Below, piece after piece: positions 24,375-36,477 of a stretch of DNA of 64,000 nt. Origin of the DNA: Carettochelys insculpta. Its lineage: Eukaryota; Chordata; Testudines; Carettochelyidae. A program made the position numbers and the translations under genes. Position 1 is the stretch's first letter, and each line of letters begins with the position of its first letter. The notes under the pieces were generated by a model. The model did no database searches. It was not told the DNA's origin and worked only from the letters and a program-made list of their open reading frames with translations. Location of the stretch: positions 33,041,501 through 33,105,500 of the forward strand of contig NC_134150.1 in the NCBI RefSeq assembly GCF_033958435.1, read 5' to 3'.

Positions 24375-24635
24375 CCATTCTCCCATCTGCGCTGCCATGG
24401 TAATGAGGCAATGCAAAGCAGGCTAATGAGGCACTAATGTGCATATTCAGCATCTTATTAGAATAATGGCAGCCATGCAAACAGACTTCGAATTTCAGAT
24501 TGACAGTGAAGATGGGGGCAGCTTTGAAATAAGCACCTCATTTTAACATTCCCTTACTCCAGTCTAGTTCTGTTAGTGCCTCATTAGCCTGCTTTGCATT
24601 GCCTCCTTACCATGGCACCTCCAACAGGGGAATGG
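24375..24635. mobile_element. Fold-back element flanked by TA
   Basis: The arm from CCATTCTCCCATCTGCGC to GGCTAATGAGGCACTAA is mirrored at the other end. A stretch of about 45 nt (GCCATGGTAATGAGGCAATG onward) matches its inverse with a single mismatch. TA lies at 24373-24374 and 24636-24637, fitting a Tc1/mariner-type insertion or chance. No coding capacity. Confidence 0.75.
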
Positions 24636-24789
24636 TAGTGTAGCAGGAGCCAAAGTTAACCTGTGCTTGCAAACGCTGTGGGGGCATAGGATTAAAAACA
24701 TATTTATTATAGTTTATTATTGGCTATTATTCATTGCTACATAGAGAAGGCAAACTGAATTTTTACCCATACATCACAACCTTCTGCCT

Positions 24790-24799
24790 CAGCCCTGAG

Positions 24800-24831
<32 letters not shown>

Positions 24832-25480
24832 CACCTCAGGCTCCCCACCCAACTCCAGAACCTGCACGCCCAGCCTGAACCCTCACCCCCACTCCCAAAC
24901 CCACTCTTCCAGTCCAGAGTCCACCCCGAGCCCCTCGTTTCTGGCCACACCTCCAGGCAGAGCCCTCAGCCCAGTGGCAAAGCCAGGATGAGAAACTTGG
25001 CTGAGCCCCAACTTCATTTGGCTGGACAATGATTCAGGAGAAGAGGCAGGAAGGACTGGAGACACCTCCCCACATCCTCTCCAGCCAGCCTTTCTGGGAG
25101 CAATGGATGCTCTGGTCAGGGTCCACGTGAAGTTTCAGGTGGCAGCCAGCCCTGGAGAGACAGCATTCTTCAGGGGCTTTGGCTCACATCCCACCACTTT
25201 CCAACTGGACGGCCAGGTGGAGAGGGGCAAGTGCTGGGGACTGAGCAGCACTGGGGATATGCCTGGAGGCTAAATGAATGGGCCACAGCTCACCCAGGCT
25301 CTCACCTATGGCTATGCCCCTGCCTCATCCACTTCCTACAGCACAATCCCCTTTCTCAGCCCAGTGAAAGTGAGCAAAGGGGAGTGGAGGGACCTCGGGG
25401 TGTTCATATTTGTTCAGTTAGAAAGTTGGCAATCCTGTGCTACAGGTGAAGTGGGAAGTTGAGACTTCTGGAAACAATCC
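24790..25480. repeat. C-rich repeat-derived block
   Basis: Starts with the C homopolymer and continues as C-rich text (CCTGAACCCTCACCCCCACT, CCAGTCCAGAGTCCACCCC), then GC-moderate sequence. It resembles the C-rich interior of the element at 14087-15038 in style, but no ends were found. Open frames here reflect composition. Confidence 0.45.
24800..24830. repeat. C31 homopolymer
   Basis: Thirty-one consecutive C residues, directly counted. The exact length in the genome may differ because such runs are error-prone in sequencing. Confidence 0.95.
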
Positions 25481-25650
25481 AGTGGGCAGAAAAGGTATGT
25501 GCAGGGTACACCATGTAATACAATGTTACAACCTGCTCTTTCCAATGTACTGGCTAATGCAGGGGAGGCAGTTGTGGAAGGTAGCGCCTGTCATATTTCT
25601 GTGCCACTAGACATACCCACCTGTCGGTTCAGGTATGGTTGGGACTTTTT

Positions 25651-25686
25651 TGTTGTTTTTGTTTGTTTGTTTGTTTGTTTGTTTTT
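25651..25686. repeat. (TTTG)n microsatellite
   Basis: About seven GTTT units after a TTGTTTT lead, directly visible. Confidence 0.95.
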
Positions 25687-28043
25687 CTACTTCTGAAAAT
25701 GGCCATTAACTTTTAAGTTAACCTTATAAATGCAGAAACAGTGGAGATGTGATAGCTGTATGGGTGAGTTTTGTGTTGCAAGAGTTCTAGTTCAAGCCTG
25801 ATAATTGTCAACAGTTTATCCTCTACCTGATTCATTGGTGAAAAACCTGTTCTTCAATTTGTAGTTTGTGTTTTTTTATTTTTTTGTTTTAGTCCTGGCT
25901 TTGGCTCCTGACCACAAATTTGAAGGGGTATGGATTTTTTGGTCAAATAATTCCAAAAATCATAAGTATTTTCAAAAGCCCTGGAATTCCTTGATCAGTT
26001 CAAATCATTGAACATTTTCCCAGGACCCTTTATATTTTTCACAGTCAAAAGGTGAGACTGACACTGCCAAAAGGTGAAACTGAATAATATTTCTGAAGTA
26101 GCAGACACCTGGTTTAACTTCTGCCAGATACAGAGCTGAAGATGCAGTCTATGTCCACTTATCAATTTCCTTTACTTTGTACACATGACATAAAGTCTTT
26201 CTTAATTGAGCAAAGAAATGAAATTGCTACTCTTCTGAAGTCACAGATTTGTCAATAAGTGTGCTGCAACAGGCAAAATATTATGTCTGAAGGAGATCTG
26301 TAGTAGTAATTGTTCTTCCAAAAGTATGTGTTTTGACTGATTTACAATATTCTTCAATACTTGACTATATTGTAGTCAAATGTTGTAGACTCCAACTCAT
26401 TGCACCAACACATTTTTGAAGGAATGTCCAGTGTTGCTGTAAGGATTAAATGTCCTGTGGGGGATAAATTCATCAGAGAAAGGAGGAAAATAAATTGTTA
26501 GATTTAAAAACAAACAGATGTCGTGTAGGAACTAAAAAGTCAATATGTACCAAAGACTAGCATCTGCAAATCAAAATGGTAATTTCACGTGGTCAGAGGT
26601 CAGTATGGAATGCAAAGCTACCGACAATACCAAACTTATAAAAGAATCATTAGCTATACTCTACATTTTAGCAATGAATAAGGGTAAAAGAACAGTGTTG
26701 TTCAAATAGAATTACTTTCTTTGTAAAATAGTCATTTGATTGATATTTTAGTTTCAGAAAAGTGGATGGGAAGAGAAAGTGCTTCTAAATGACCCCATAT
26801 GTGCTAATGTAACAATCTAATAAAAACTTTATTGGTTATGTTTTCATAATCTTAATTTGTTTTTTGCTGTTGTATCAGGATTCTGAAAATTGTTCAATGA
26901 AGTCATAATTTCTTTTGTTTTATATGTAGTAGTACCTTGTGCTATCATTGTTACAGTTGTGAAGTCTATCATTTAAAACAGAAAAACTCTCAGGAATAAC
27001 TTTCTAAATAGTGCAGCATCTCTTCTCCCATCCCCTCAATTTTCCCCTTTGTTCTTCTACATATATTTAAAAAATATTCCTGTTCATTTACAATTTGAAA
27101 GGTGGGTGAGTAGCAGGGAGTTTGAAAAATAGATTACTGTCTTCATTAATACAGGTTTGACCTACAAAGTCTTCACGTACTTAATGATTAAAAACCAAAG
27201 TACTAAATAATAAATTATAAGAATTTATAGGAGTCATCATCTTGAAATTAGCTTATTGAATGTTCTTATCATAATAAATCTGAGTGGGTGTCTAATTTAG
27301 TGTTCACTGAGTAAAATTATATGTTGCAGGCAGTTAAAAAAAAAAAAGAAAGAAAAAAACTTTTTCTTTCCAGACGAATGTTGGGGATTTAATCACAGAT
27401 GACCTGAAAAAGTGAACATATTGTGTTGTGTCTGCTTTACAGAAACTTTGGCAAAATTGGTATTGGTGGGAGTACAATGAAGATTGATTTCAATTCGCGA
27501 ATCTGGCAGAAAATAAAAATTGCCTGTAGCAATTCAATGATGTTGGTGTTAACACTTATACAGACACAGGCAGCCAAAGACCAAGGATTTGAGTGACAAA
27601 ATGTCTACACTTAAATCTAAGTACAGAAGGCCTCTTTGGCAAGATTCTTTATGTGACTGCAAAACAGTTATCTCCCTTTTCTCTGCCTTTCCTATTCCTG
27701 AGTCTTGCTTATTGGGTTGAAATGTTTTTTTCCCAGTTCATTTAAAATGTTTCCCAGTACATGTTAAAATATATGTCCCACATTTACAGCCTGGAATTTT
27801 TGGAGGTGGCAGGTTTGCCTGTAAAATTCATCTCCCTATATGCACTCTGTGGGTGGTAGGAAAGAAACCTTGAACTTGGAGGTATTCTGCAAAATAGTTT
27901 TTCATCAAGTTTTCATTTCAGTGTATGTAGCAAAGATCAGCATTGATCCCATGTCCATCAAATGAATTAAGAGTTTAGCCATTAATTTCAAAGGAAGCAG
28001 AACTGGGCCGACTAGGAGAGTTTGAGCCCTGATTAAATATTTG
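25687..28043. other. Unique AT-rich sequence
   Basis: No genes or transposon ends. A short A-run lies at 27335-27358. The text near 27958-28015 (CCATTAATTTCAAAGGAAGC, GAACTGGGCC) resembles the dispersed CATTGACTTCAATGGGA motif. Confidence 0.45.
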
Positions 28044-28315
28044 GGCTTGTTCTACACTTACAAGTTACATCAGTATCATTACAGGACTCAGCATTCTTAA
28101 AAAGTGCATCCCTTATTGATCCATCTCTGCCAATGTAACCCCCAGTATCCATGCAGCTATGTCAATAGAAAAGTATGTCTGTCTATATAGCTCATGTTCA
28201 GGGAGGTTGTGTTCCTTCATTGAGGGCTGATCTAGAAAGTTAGGCCAACAGAGCTGCATTGCTCAGGAGTATGCTGCAGCCATGCCACTGTCGCCCTTCT
28301 AGTGTAGATTTAGCC
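28044..28315. mobile_element. Decayed TIR element (GGC-ended group)
   Basis: Left end GGCTTGTTCTACACTTACAA and right end CTTCTAGTGTAGATTTAGCC are inverted copies. About 272 bp, non-coding. No clean 3-bp TSD (TTG / TGA). Confidence 0.55.
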
Positions 28316-28437
28316 TGACTACATATCTACACTACAAACTGTAGTTGACACAGGTTGCCTCACCCTACAGCCACCAAAGTTCATATTTCACTTGTGTGAC
28401 TTATGCCATCCTAACTTTGTACTTTAGACCAAACCTG
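28316..28437. mobile_element. Possible second decayed TIR element
   Basis: TACATATCTACACTACAAAC at the left and TTTGTACTTTAGACCAAACC at the right could be remnants of the same kind of TIR (TCTACACT / AGTGTAGA). Too diverged to be sure. Confidence 0.3.
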
Positions 28438-31099
28438 ACACAAAAAGCCCATAATGTCATGTTGAAACATTCCAAGCAATGTTCATTCTAATATTTCCAT
28501 CCGCGTGAGGAATAAATTTTGTTATGTGCACCGAGGCATGTGCAGATGTGCACCACCATTAGAAACACATGCTGTTGGCTGTGGATGCTCTGCTAATCAG
28601 CTGGGTAACATCTGAATATCTCTTTGTCCCAAGTGCTCAGCTTAGAGGGAACACTGATTCCACATACAGTAACATTACTTCTTTGTTGGTCCGGATAGAA
28701 GAAACAAGTAGTCATTTTAGTTCCATTCACCACTTTCATTGGAGGTTTTGTCTTCAGCCTGAGGTTATCCAGCGTAGCTATAGTTTCCATGTTGTAGATA
28801 TATCCATTATGAATTGTGAACAGCCTCGTTGACGTCTATGGGACTATCACCATTTCTGAGATCTGCAAATCTGCAGGATTGGGACCTTATTTTATAAAGC
28901 AACATGTAGATTTTCTTGTTCTTTTCCCCGACAAATCTCTGGCTGACATTTGTAAATAAGGAAGTAAAAACTGCCAAAAAAAAAAAAAAAAGGCTCTGCA
29001 CTCCCCAGCCCACTGTCTTCCACAGTTTCTAATTAACTGAAAGAAAATTATGCCTTGAAGAAAAGAGTGAAGTACCTTTGGGATTTTCACCAGGAAGAAA
29101 TGGCACTTGTGGTTAAAAGAAAAACCTTTTTCAGTATTAAAAATTAATTAAAAATGGGATGTGCTAAAACTCATTTTTAATTTTGAATACCAGTTCTGCG
29201 ATACCAATTGCAGTTGGTAAAATTTAAATTTCTTTGTGTCAACAGAATTTGTGATTTTCTTGAATTTTTGCTACTACAGATTCTGAACACTGAAAGTCAG
29301 GCTCAGAGAAATCACACACCTCAATCACTTTCCTTGAAAACCTAATGAAGATAATATTCATCTCTGTAAATACTGATTAACATGGTTTCTCTGCATGTTT
29401 CAGGCTACTTAAGCACACAGAAAAAGCAAAGAACAGAGTATGCAAACAGAAATTAAGTGAATCCTTAGAAAATTAAATTAACACGTGCTGCATTTTTCTG
29501 GTAATGTCCCTGTAAGTATCTCTGTCTAATTGTGCATAGGTAATTCAAATGGACAGTGCTCACATAATTACTCTGTAGCGCTTACACTTGTTGTTTAATT
29601 TGGAGACTGTTGTATAAATCCTCGCTCCAGTCCTACATAATGCAGATGTAAGTCCTTTAACTTTCTGTAAGTTTTGTTTTGTGGAAGCTGCTTGGTGTAT
29701 ATTAAGGATTATAAATTAGTTAGAAATTGTTTATAAATACCACAAGTCATAAGAAATCCCGGCTGCTCCTTTCTAAATGAAATTTCTTCCTCCGACATGA
29801 GCTTTCCTTGACTGAGGAAACTGTGAATGTGTGTGCGCACAATGGAATCAGTCCCAGAAGCCAGCCTGTGTGGACGGCCAACTGCCAGCAGCACCTTGAT
29901 GGCTAGAGAATAATTGGAACTGCACCCTGCAAAAGAACCCACCCAAGAGAGGAAAAGAGGCCCCATCAAGAGAAGGTCAAAGTCCCATCTGCTGTTAGCT
30001 GAAGACTCATGGTTATACAGAGTTCTAGGCCAGTGGTGATGACTCATAATCATATAGTGTCTTGGGGCAGTGTGACATGAGATGAGCTATTGGATTGAAA
30101 CACGCAAAAAGATAAGAGCAAAGCTGTAAGGGAGTTCCTGCCATAGCCACTTTTCAGGCATTAGTCTTGGCTGACTAGGGAGGCGGGAGGAGGCCTAGGA
30201 ACCCTCTCATCTCCTCAGGTAGGATGATACTTACAGTTCCTGAGTGCTACGCTGGCAAAGGAGAAAGCTGACAATGGGGTCATACAATCAGCTAGCCATC
30301 CTGAATTCATGACTGCAGGCAGGCACACTGAGCCCACCATGCCTTGGCTTTCTCCACTGTCCCATTGCAACTCTTCACTTGCAGGAGTTCCCCTGTGTAA
30401 GTGTATGAGTGTAGGAGAGTATGCGTGTGTGTGGGTGTGTGCTTGAAAGCTAATTTCCGCTTCATCCAACAGTGGCATTCAATAAAATACATCGAAGTGT
30501 AACCCAGGGGTGGGCTCAGTGAAAATAAAATAACATTTAGTGGTGGAGAATGAGGGCAACAAAGGGTTAATTTGAAATTGGCTAGTATCTTGCAAGGGAC
30601 TGATACCCATCTGTTCTTGGTGGCCATTTGTGAGTAGGTTAGCTAGTTCCAGGTCAGATCTGAGTCAAGGTAGGGGGTTGGCAGGTGGTCCCCCAACATG
30701 GGTTCCCAGTGGCCATTTGTGGGTAGGCTAGCTGGCTCCAGGCTAGGTTCAGAAATGCAGAGTGGACACAATGCTATTGTTTATGGGAAAAGCGAAAGGT
30801 ACCATTAAGAATCTGCACCAGTCAAAAAAACCTTAGTACTGCTCTAGTTCACACTTTTTCTGGGCTCAATCCTTGGCTGGTGCCAAGGACAGGTAACAGA
30901 GACAAGACGTTGTTGACTTTGGTACTGTTCATTCAATAGTATTCCAGTTCAGTTCTCCTTACAATCAGTTCAAAGACTCCCATTGATTCTAGTGATAGCT
31001 AGGTTGTGTCCATAAAGGTCTGTCCTTGCTTGATTCCTGTTTGGATTTTTTAGGTAGTAGTGACTATTATTATTTGTTTGTATTGCAGTGGTACCTATA
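28438..31099. other. Unique-looking sequence with a candidate conserved segment
   Basis: No gene recognised. An A-run is at 28976-28991 and GT-rich text at 30421-30442. 29420-29650 is repeat-free with AATTAAATTAACACGTGCTG and GTAGCGCTTACACTTGTTG, possibly conserved. 30140-30780 holds two similar passages (GTGGCCATTTGTG(A/G)GTAGG near 30620 and 30710), a short local duplication. Confidence 0.4.
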
Positions 31100-31535
31100 G
31101 GCTGTGTCTACACGTGCCCCAAACTTCGAAATGGCCATGCAAATGGCCATTTCGAAGTTTACTAACGAAGCGCTGAAATGCATATTCAGCGCTTCATTAG
31201 CATGCGGGTGGCAGCGGCGCTTCGAAATTGATGAGGCTTGCCGCCTCGCGGCGCATCCAGACGGGGCTCCTTTTCGAAAGGACGCCACCTTCTTCGAAGT
31301 CCCCTTATTCCCATGAGCTCATGGTAATAAGGGGACTTCGAAGTAGGCGGGGCCCTTTCGAAAAGGAGCCCTGTCTGGACGCGCCGCGCGGCGGCAAGGC
31401 TCGTCAATTTCGAAGCGCCGCTGCCGCCCGCATACTAATGAAGCGCTGAATATGCATTTCAGCGCTTTATTAGTAAACTTCGAAATGGCCATTTGCATGG
31501 CCATTTCGAAGTTTGGGGCACGTGTAGACACAGCC
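31100..31535. mobile_element. Young fold-back element (GGC-ended group), near-perfect palindrome, TSD ATA
   Basis: Begins GGCTGTGTCTACACGTGCCC and ends GGGCACGTGTAGACACAGCC, exact inverted copies. The two arms pair almost end to end around the centre CCATGAGCTCATGG (31311-31324). Each arm contains its own small palindromes around TTCGAA and GAAGCGCTGAA. ATA flanks both sides (31097-31099 and 31536-31538). CpGs are abundant and arm divergence is low, so it is recent. No coding capacity. Confidence 0.93.
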
Positions 31536-31538
31536 ATA

Positions 31539-33375
31539 GGCATAACAAAGATATAACAAGTTCTTCCCCAAAGAACTTGTGTGCTAAGGTACTAATTAAG
31601 CAAATCAGGACAGCACTCGTGCAATGCTTACGTCCCGTTGAAGTCAACAGAACTGTTACTAGCAGTCAGTTCAATAGGGAGCAGTGGTGAACCTGGTATG
31701 GAGCTATGCATTCGGGAAAGTGGAGCTCTAGAAAGACTAAGATTGTGCCCAACTCTTGTGCGGGGATAGCTGTTTTTTTTATATTCTCTTCTCTCCACCC
31801 ATCCACCCTTGTTGCATACCTGCAGCACTGGGCTATTCACAGTCTATTCTGTGAAGCTTAGACTGCAATGCACTGCTTATAATAAATGCACAGTCAAAGA
31901 GCACAATAGTCCCTTTATAATAACTGCTGCTTTTTAGAGGAAGGTTAGCTGTTTTTTGTTTTATACTTTTTTTCAAGGATCATTAACATTACTAATTGTT
32001 TTACTTGGGAAGGATTGACTCTAGAAGGTCTGTGTGTTCCACATTTCTTGTATTTGTATATGCAGCTGTGTGGTTGTGTAACAATACAAGGTCAATTTCC
32101 ATGTCACGTATGTAAAAATAACAGGTGAGGCATTCTGTCTGAATTAACATTATGTCCCATGTGATTTTATTGGAACTAAACTCAGTATGACCTATTAATG
32201 CCAGAATTTGCGGGGGGGGTGGGGTCGCCTGATGTGATGCTGCAGAACTGTGAGCTTTAGAATGGCTAGATTTGGGGGTTGGTCAGTTAAAGTTTCCCAC
32301 TTTCAGGGATTTTTTTTTCCTGATAATCTTTCGTGAAAATGATTGACTAGGTTGGTTTGCTCTGGTTAAATCAGTACAGAGAGAATTGCTCCATAGAAGT
32401 AAACATTTATATAGTTCTCACAAAGAATTCTCTAAGGAGGGGAAGGGGAGAAATGAGGTAATTTGTGCATTTCAAAAACCTTCATAGACCTTGTATCAAG
32501 GTCTACATAGTGAATCAAGTAAAACTTCAGTGAAAGTTAGAAAAAAATACATATGCACAAAATGTGCAACCAATTGGTAAACAGAATGTAGGAGAAAATA
32601 AATGATATGTTGTGACCAATGACTAGATGACTTGTTCTGTTTTTTTCCCCATCATTGATGTTCTGCTGCCCTGCAAGTTAGTAAAATCAACACAACTTGC
32701 CATAGCTGTAAGCTATCAATAAAAATTAATGTACCAGAGGGGGTTGAAAGAAAAAAATGACCTTAAGTGTTCAGTGCCACCAATGCATCATCTGTGACTG
32801 TATTCAGGTGAGAAAGGTGATATTGTTGCAGTGGCCAGCTGGTTAATGTTATTTTCCTAAGTAAATACTTGTGTATTTTGATCAAGGATGATGTCAGTAA
32901 ACCAGGATGCTGTCTTCAGGAAAAGGTGGTGTTGAATGGAGCTGAACATTATGGAACTGGAGACATTATGGGTTAGTGGATAAGGTCTCCTTTATTGAAG
33001 TTCAAGTGTAGAAATTTCTTGTGAAGTGAAGAGCTATTGTTTAGGGAATGAGCAGGAACAATGAAGTTGCCTACTTAACGGAGTTAATTTTGGAGGCAAA
33101 AAAGGGAAATTATAACAAAAACAGGAATCTCCAAAGAAACATCTTTGGTTCTGGGGTGGGTTTTTGTGTGTTGGATAGTAGAGGTCATTAGAAATCATTG
33201 ACATCAAATATGAGCAATGGAACAATTGACTGTGGAGACCATTATAAGAGATCGAAGAGTGATCATTTGATTGCTACCTTCTAACAAGGAAAGAAAGTAG
33301 TTTTTTGTTAAAAGTAAGACTATATATTTTATGTAGGGCACCCTGTGAACTGGAGGCCATGAGTAGATGTTTCTA
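31539..33375. other. Unique AT-rich sequence
   Basis: A G-run lies near 32211-32226. No genes or repeat ends identified. Confidence 0.45.
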
Positions 33376-33690
33376 TAGGTTGACCCTCCCTCATCTAGCA
33401 CCATCAGGACCTGACTGGTGCTGGACAAGAGAACTTGCCGGACTACAAGAGGTCAATATCGTCTAGCACGTTGCCAACACTTTCACTGCTTAGAAGACAT
33501 TTAGGGCTAAATTACACCTAAATAACGGCACAGAACCCTGAGAGCCAGGACTGGTGGCTGTATACAAACTTTATGGGACCACAGGAAATATGGCCACCCC
33601 CATGACAAGTGATCATTCAGCTAATTAAAATCATACTGGATTGTAGATGTTGCCAGAAGAAAGAGTTCTGAATTAGAGAGGTTAAATCTA
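33376..33690. mobile_element. Tigger/pogo-like non-autonomous element (Tc1/mariner), TA TSD
   Basis: Left end TAGGTTGACCCTCCCTCATC, right end GAATTAGAGAGGTTAAATCTA; these are approximate inverted repeats. TA precedes (33374-33375) and follows (33691-33692). The TTGACCCTCCCT-type terminus followed by GGACCTGACTGGTGCTGGAC is familiar from pogo/Tigger-like repeats. About 315 bp, no transposase. Confidence 0.7.
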
Positions 33691-33692
33691 TA

Positions 33693-33803
33693 TTATTTTT
33701 ATATTACCTAGAAGCATCTAGGAGCCTTAGTCATGCACAAGGGCTCCACTGTGCACGAACACAGAACAAAAATCAGTCCCTGGTCCAAAAATCTTATATG
33801 CTA
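33693..33803. repeat. Old dispersed repeat fragment, copy 1
   Basis: Text such as ACCTAGAAGCATCTAGGAGC, AGTCATGCACAAGGGCTCC, then CGAACACAGAACAAAAATCA matches the passage at 61100-61215 (same order, same orientation). I associate it with an ancient repeat common in reptile genomes. Class uncertain. Confidence 0.6.
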
Positions 33804-33885
33804 AGTGTTTTTGTTTAAAGCACTATTGATTTTTTGCCTGGTTTTCAGAAGTGACATGAATGTGTGCAAAGGAAAGTCGCAATGG

Positions 33886-34301
33886 GGCTGTGTCTAAACT
33901 TACATTTCTCTTTTGAAATAGGCATACAAATGAGGTAAATCAAAATGCAAATGAGGTGCAGATTTGCATACCTGGCACCACATTTGCATATTCTTATTTC
34001 AAAATAGCTTCTTTCAAAAGAAGAAAACCAGTGTAGACACTGCTCTTTTGAAAGTAAACTCCATCTTTGAAAGAATCCTTATTCCCTTTTTTTTTTTATG
34101 GGAAGAAGGATTCTTTCGAAGATGGGGTTTACTTTTGAAAGAGCTGTGTCTACTCTGGTTTTCTTCTTTTGAAAGAAGCTATTTTGAAATAAGGATATGC
34201 AAATGAGGTGCCAGATATGCAAATCTGTACCTTGTTTTCATTTTCGATTTACCTCATTTGCATATCTCTTTTGAAAGAGGAATGCAAGTGCAGACACAGC
34301 C
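33886..34301. mobile_element. Fold-back element (GGC-ended group), TSD TGG, octamer-rich
   Basis: Starts GGCTGTGTCTAAACTTACAT and ends ATGCAAGTGCAGACACAGCC. The arms mirror throughout (CTTTCAAAAGAAGAAAACCA against GGTTTTCTTCTTTTGAAAG). TGG flanks both sides (33883-33885, 34302-34304). It carries six ATGCAAAT/ATTTGCAT octamers at 33945, 33962, 33982, 34197, 34217 and 34256. Related to the element at 44368-44666. Confidence 0.9.
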
Positions 34302-34304
34302 TGG

Positions 34305-36176
34305 GATATGTTCGGAACAAATATAATTCCACTGAAGTCAAAGGCATTCTATCAGGAAAACTGAATGTTTTAGTTGCCCTGAGTCTTTTGGCTAATGTGC
34401 CAAATTGCAATTGCAGATTAAGAAAGTGAACTTTCAAAATTACTGTCCTGGTCTTTCATATAATAATGAGGGGTGAAACATTTTGTTGACTCATCTAGCC
34501 AGCTGCCGTTTGTACGAACAAGGCATGAAAACTCCTGACTCTGAGTGATCTCACAGAACCACAAGCTAGTGGCAGTGTTTCTGTATTATCCCATTACACT
34601 GACTGGTGGAAAGTATCACCTGTAACAGAACACCACCTGCATAGAGAGGCACAGGCCTTTGCTTTTCGTCACAGCCTGAAGTACTTCCCATCTACTGCCA
34701 GACTCTTTGTCATTGACTTTTAACAGCAGAAGTATCAGACCTACTTCCAGAAACAAAAGTTTTAAACAGGAAAAGGGAATCTTGGGGCTGCTGTGCTGTA
34801 AATCTTGCCATATTAGTAGTTGTTTTGTCTTATATTTATTATTCAAGTTGGGGTTTGGTAGCATCTGATGACTCACGTGGAAGCTGTAAGTTCTTCGTGC
34901 AGAAATAAAAGTTTGTGGTAAGTATGTCATTTGGGTAATGACTGTCCTGTTTAACTTGTCTCTGCAATTCTGCACTCATTCTTTCCTCAGGAAGAGTTCT
35001 GTTTTGAAGTGTACAGCTGATCCCTTTATCCTTAAAACAATAAAATTACATTTATTCCTAAACACATATAGGTCCTGGTCCCCACCTCAAAGATACAAAG
35101 CCATCATTTGTGCCATGACAAATCAGTAACTGTAACAAAGAATGGCTTTAGACTGGGGCAGGGGATAATACAAGAGAGAGGGTGCATTGACAAAAGTAAA
35201 ATTATGTGGCTATTTACCTGTAGGTTTGGTATGTGTCAGAGAAAACCTTTGCTGACAGCTGTATGCATGGGCCCCATCGAACAGCAATTGGATGGAATCC
35301 CTATTCGCATTTTTAAAATGCAGCTCCTGTGTCCCAGGACCTGGTTGAGAAAGAGAGGAGGAGATTCTACAGGGAAAAATCTCTGCTTTCAACTTTTTTC
35401 AGTACTGATCAGAACTCCCTGCTCTCTCAACCAGCTCTCGATTGTAGAGCTGTTTCACTTTTAATTATACATATCAAAAATGCCAGTTTTCATTCTTCCT
35501 GGGTATAAAAAGATTGAAGGACAACAATAGAATGTACCTTTTGGATATCCACTGTTTAGGATGAAAGACTCCATCCACAGCATAGGCAATCTGATTAATA
35601 AAACATAACAAAGGAATGTCCTACAACTACATAGTACCTGGTTGCACCTAGAGGAAGAGCCAGGCTTCGATGATTATAAAACTCACATGGGCAGCAGAAG
35701 GATGGTTAGTAAAAAGCCAGGAAGTGATATACAGAAGAGGACTGCAGGTTTGGAGTTTGCAGTTACTCTCTGGGAAGACAGAGCCCACCTAAGTGAGAAT
35801 GAACTCTAGGACTCTAGCCCCAAAGGAAGTGTCAACCCAGAGATTTACAGGGAAGAAAGCTTGAGAGGATAATAGGAGAAAGCCCTGGGAAGTAGCAGCA
35901 GGGAGCTGGACTGTGCAGTCCTTGGCTGCTGGGTACATAGGCTTGAACCCTGAATAGAGGAAGGGCCTTGATTCTCCTACCATCCACTGGGAAAAGGGGC
36001 TCAGGACCTGCAGATGGGAACAAAAGCCCACGTGTGATGACTGGTCTTTGAACGGGAGTACAGACTCTACAGTAACCTTGTTGGAGAGCCAAGTCACAAA
36101 GAGGGAGCCCCCTGAGAAAGAGAGAGGGGCCGCAAAAGCAACAGGCAGTGGGGAGCAGGTAAGTTGAGGGATGTTT
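34305..36176. other. Unique-looking sequence
   Basis: No gene recognised. 35640-36170 is slightly GC-richer, with minus-strand frames up to 157 codons (35832-36305) that run into the neighbouring hAT element and match no known family. Confidence 0.45.
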
Positions 36177-36184
36177 CCTAGATC

Positions 36185-36469
36185 CAGGGGGTCTCAAACT
36201 ATGGGTCAGGACTCCAAAGTGGGGCATGACCCCATTTGAATGGATCACCAATGCTAGTATTGGCCCAGGATCCCAGCATGTCTGAAGCCCAATCCCAAGC
36301 CCCACTGCCCAGAGCTAAGGTCACACATCACCCCGCCAGCTCTTCGGCTTTCAAGCCCCTCTCCCCACCACCTGGACAGGAGGTGGTCTCATTTCCTCCT
36401 CCTGGGGTCAGATAGAAATGTTTGTTACCAGAAGAAGATCTCAGTGCAGTGAAGTTTGAGAACCACTCT
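36185..36469. mobile_element. hAT-type non-autonomous element, 8-bp TSD
   Basis: Starts CAGGGGGTCTCAAACTATGG and ends GTTTGAGAACCACTCT, inverted copies of a hAT-like terminus. CCTAGATC (36177-36184) and CCTAGACC (36470-36477) form an 8-bp TSD matching at 7 of 8. 285 bp, no transposase. Confidence 0.87.
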
Positions 36470-36477
36470 CCTAGACC

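Noticed and set aside
31104..31543. Four mirrored open frames on both strands with nearly identical peptides
   Set aside because: They are the translation of the palindromic transposon arms and do not indicate genes.
35832..36305. 157-codon open frame on the minus strand
   Set aside because: It runs through a hAT element border (36185), so it mixes transposon and unique DNA.
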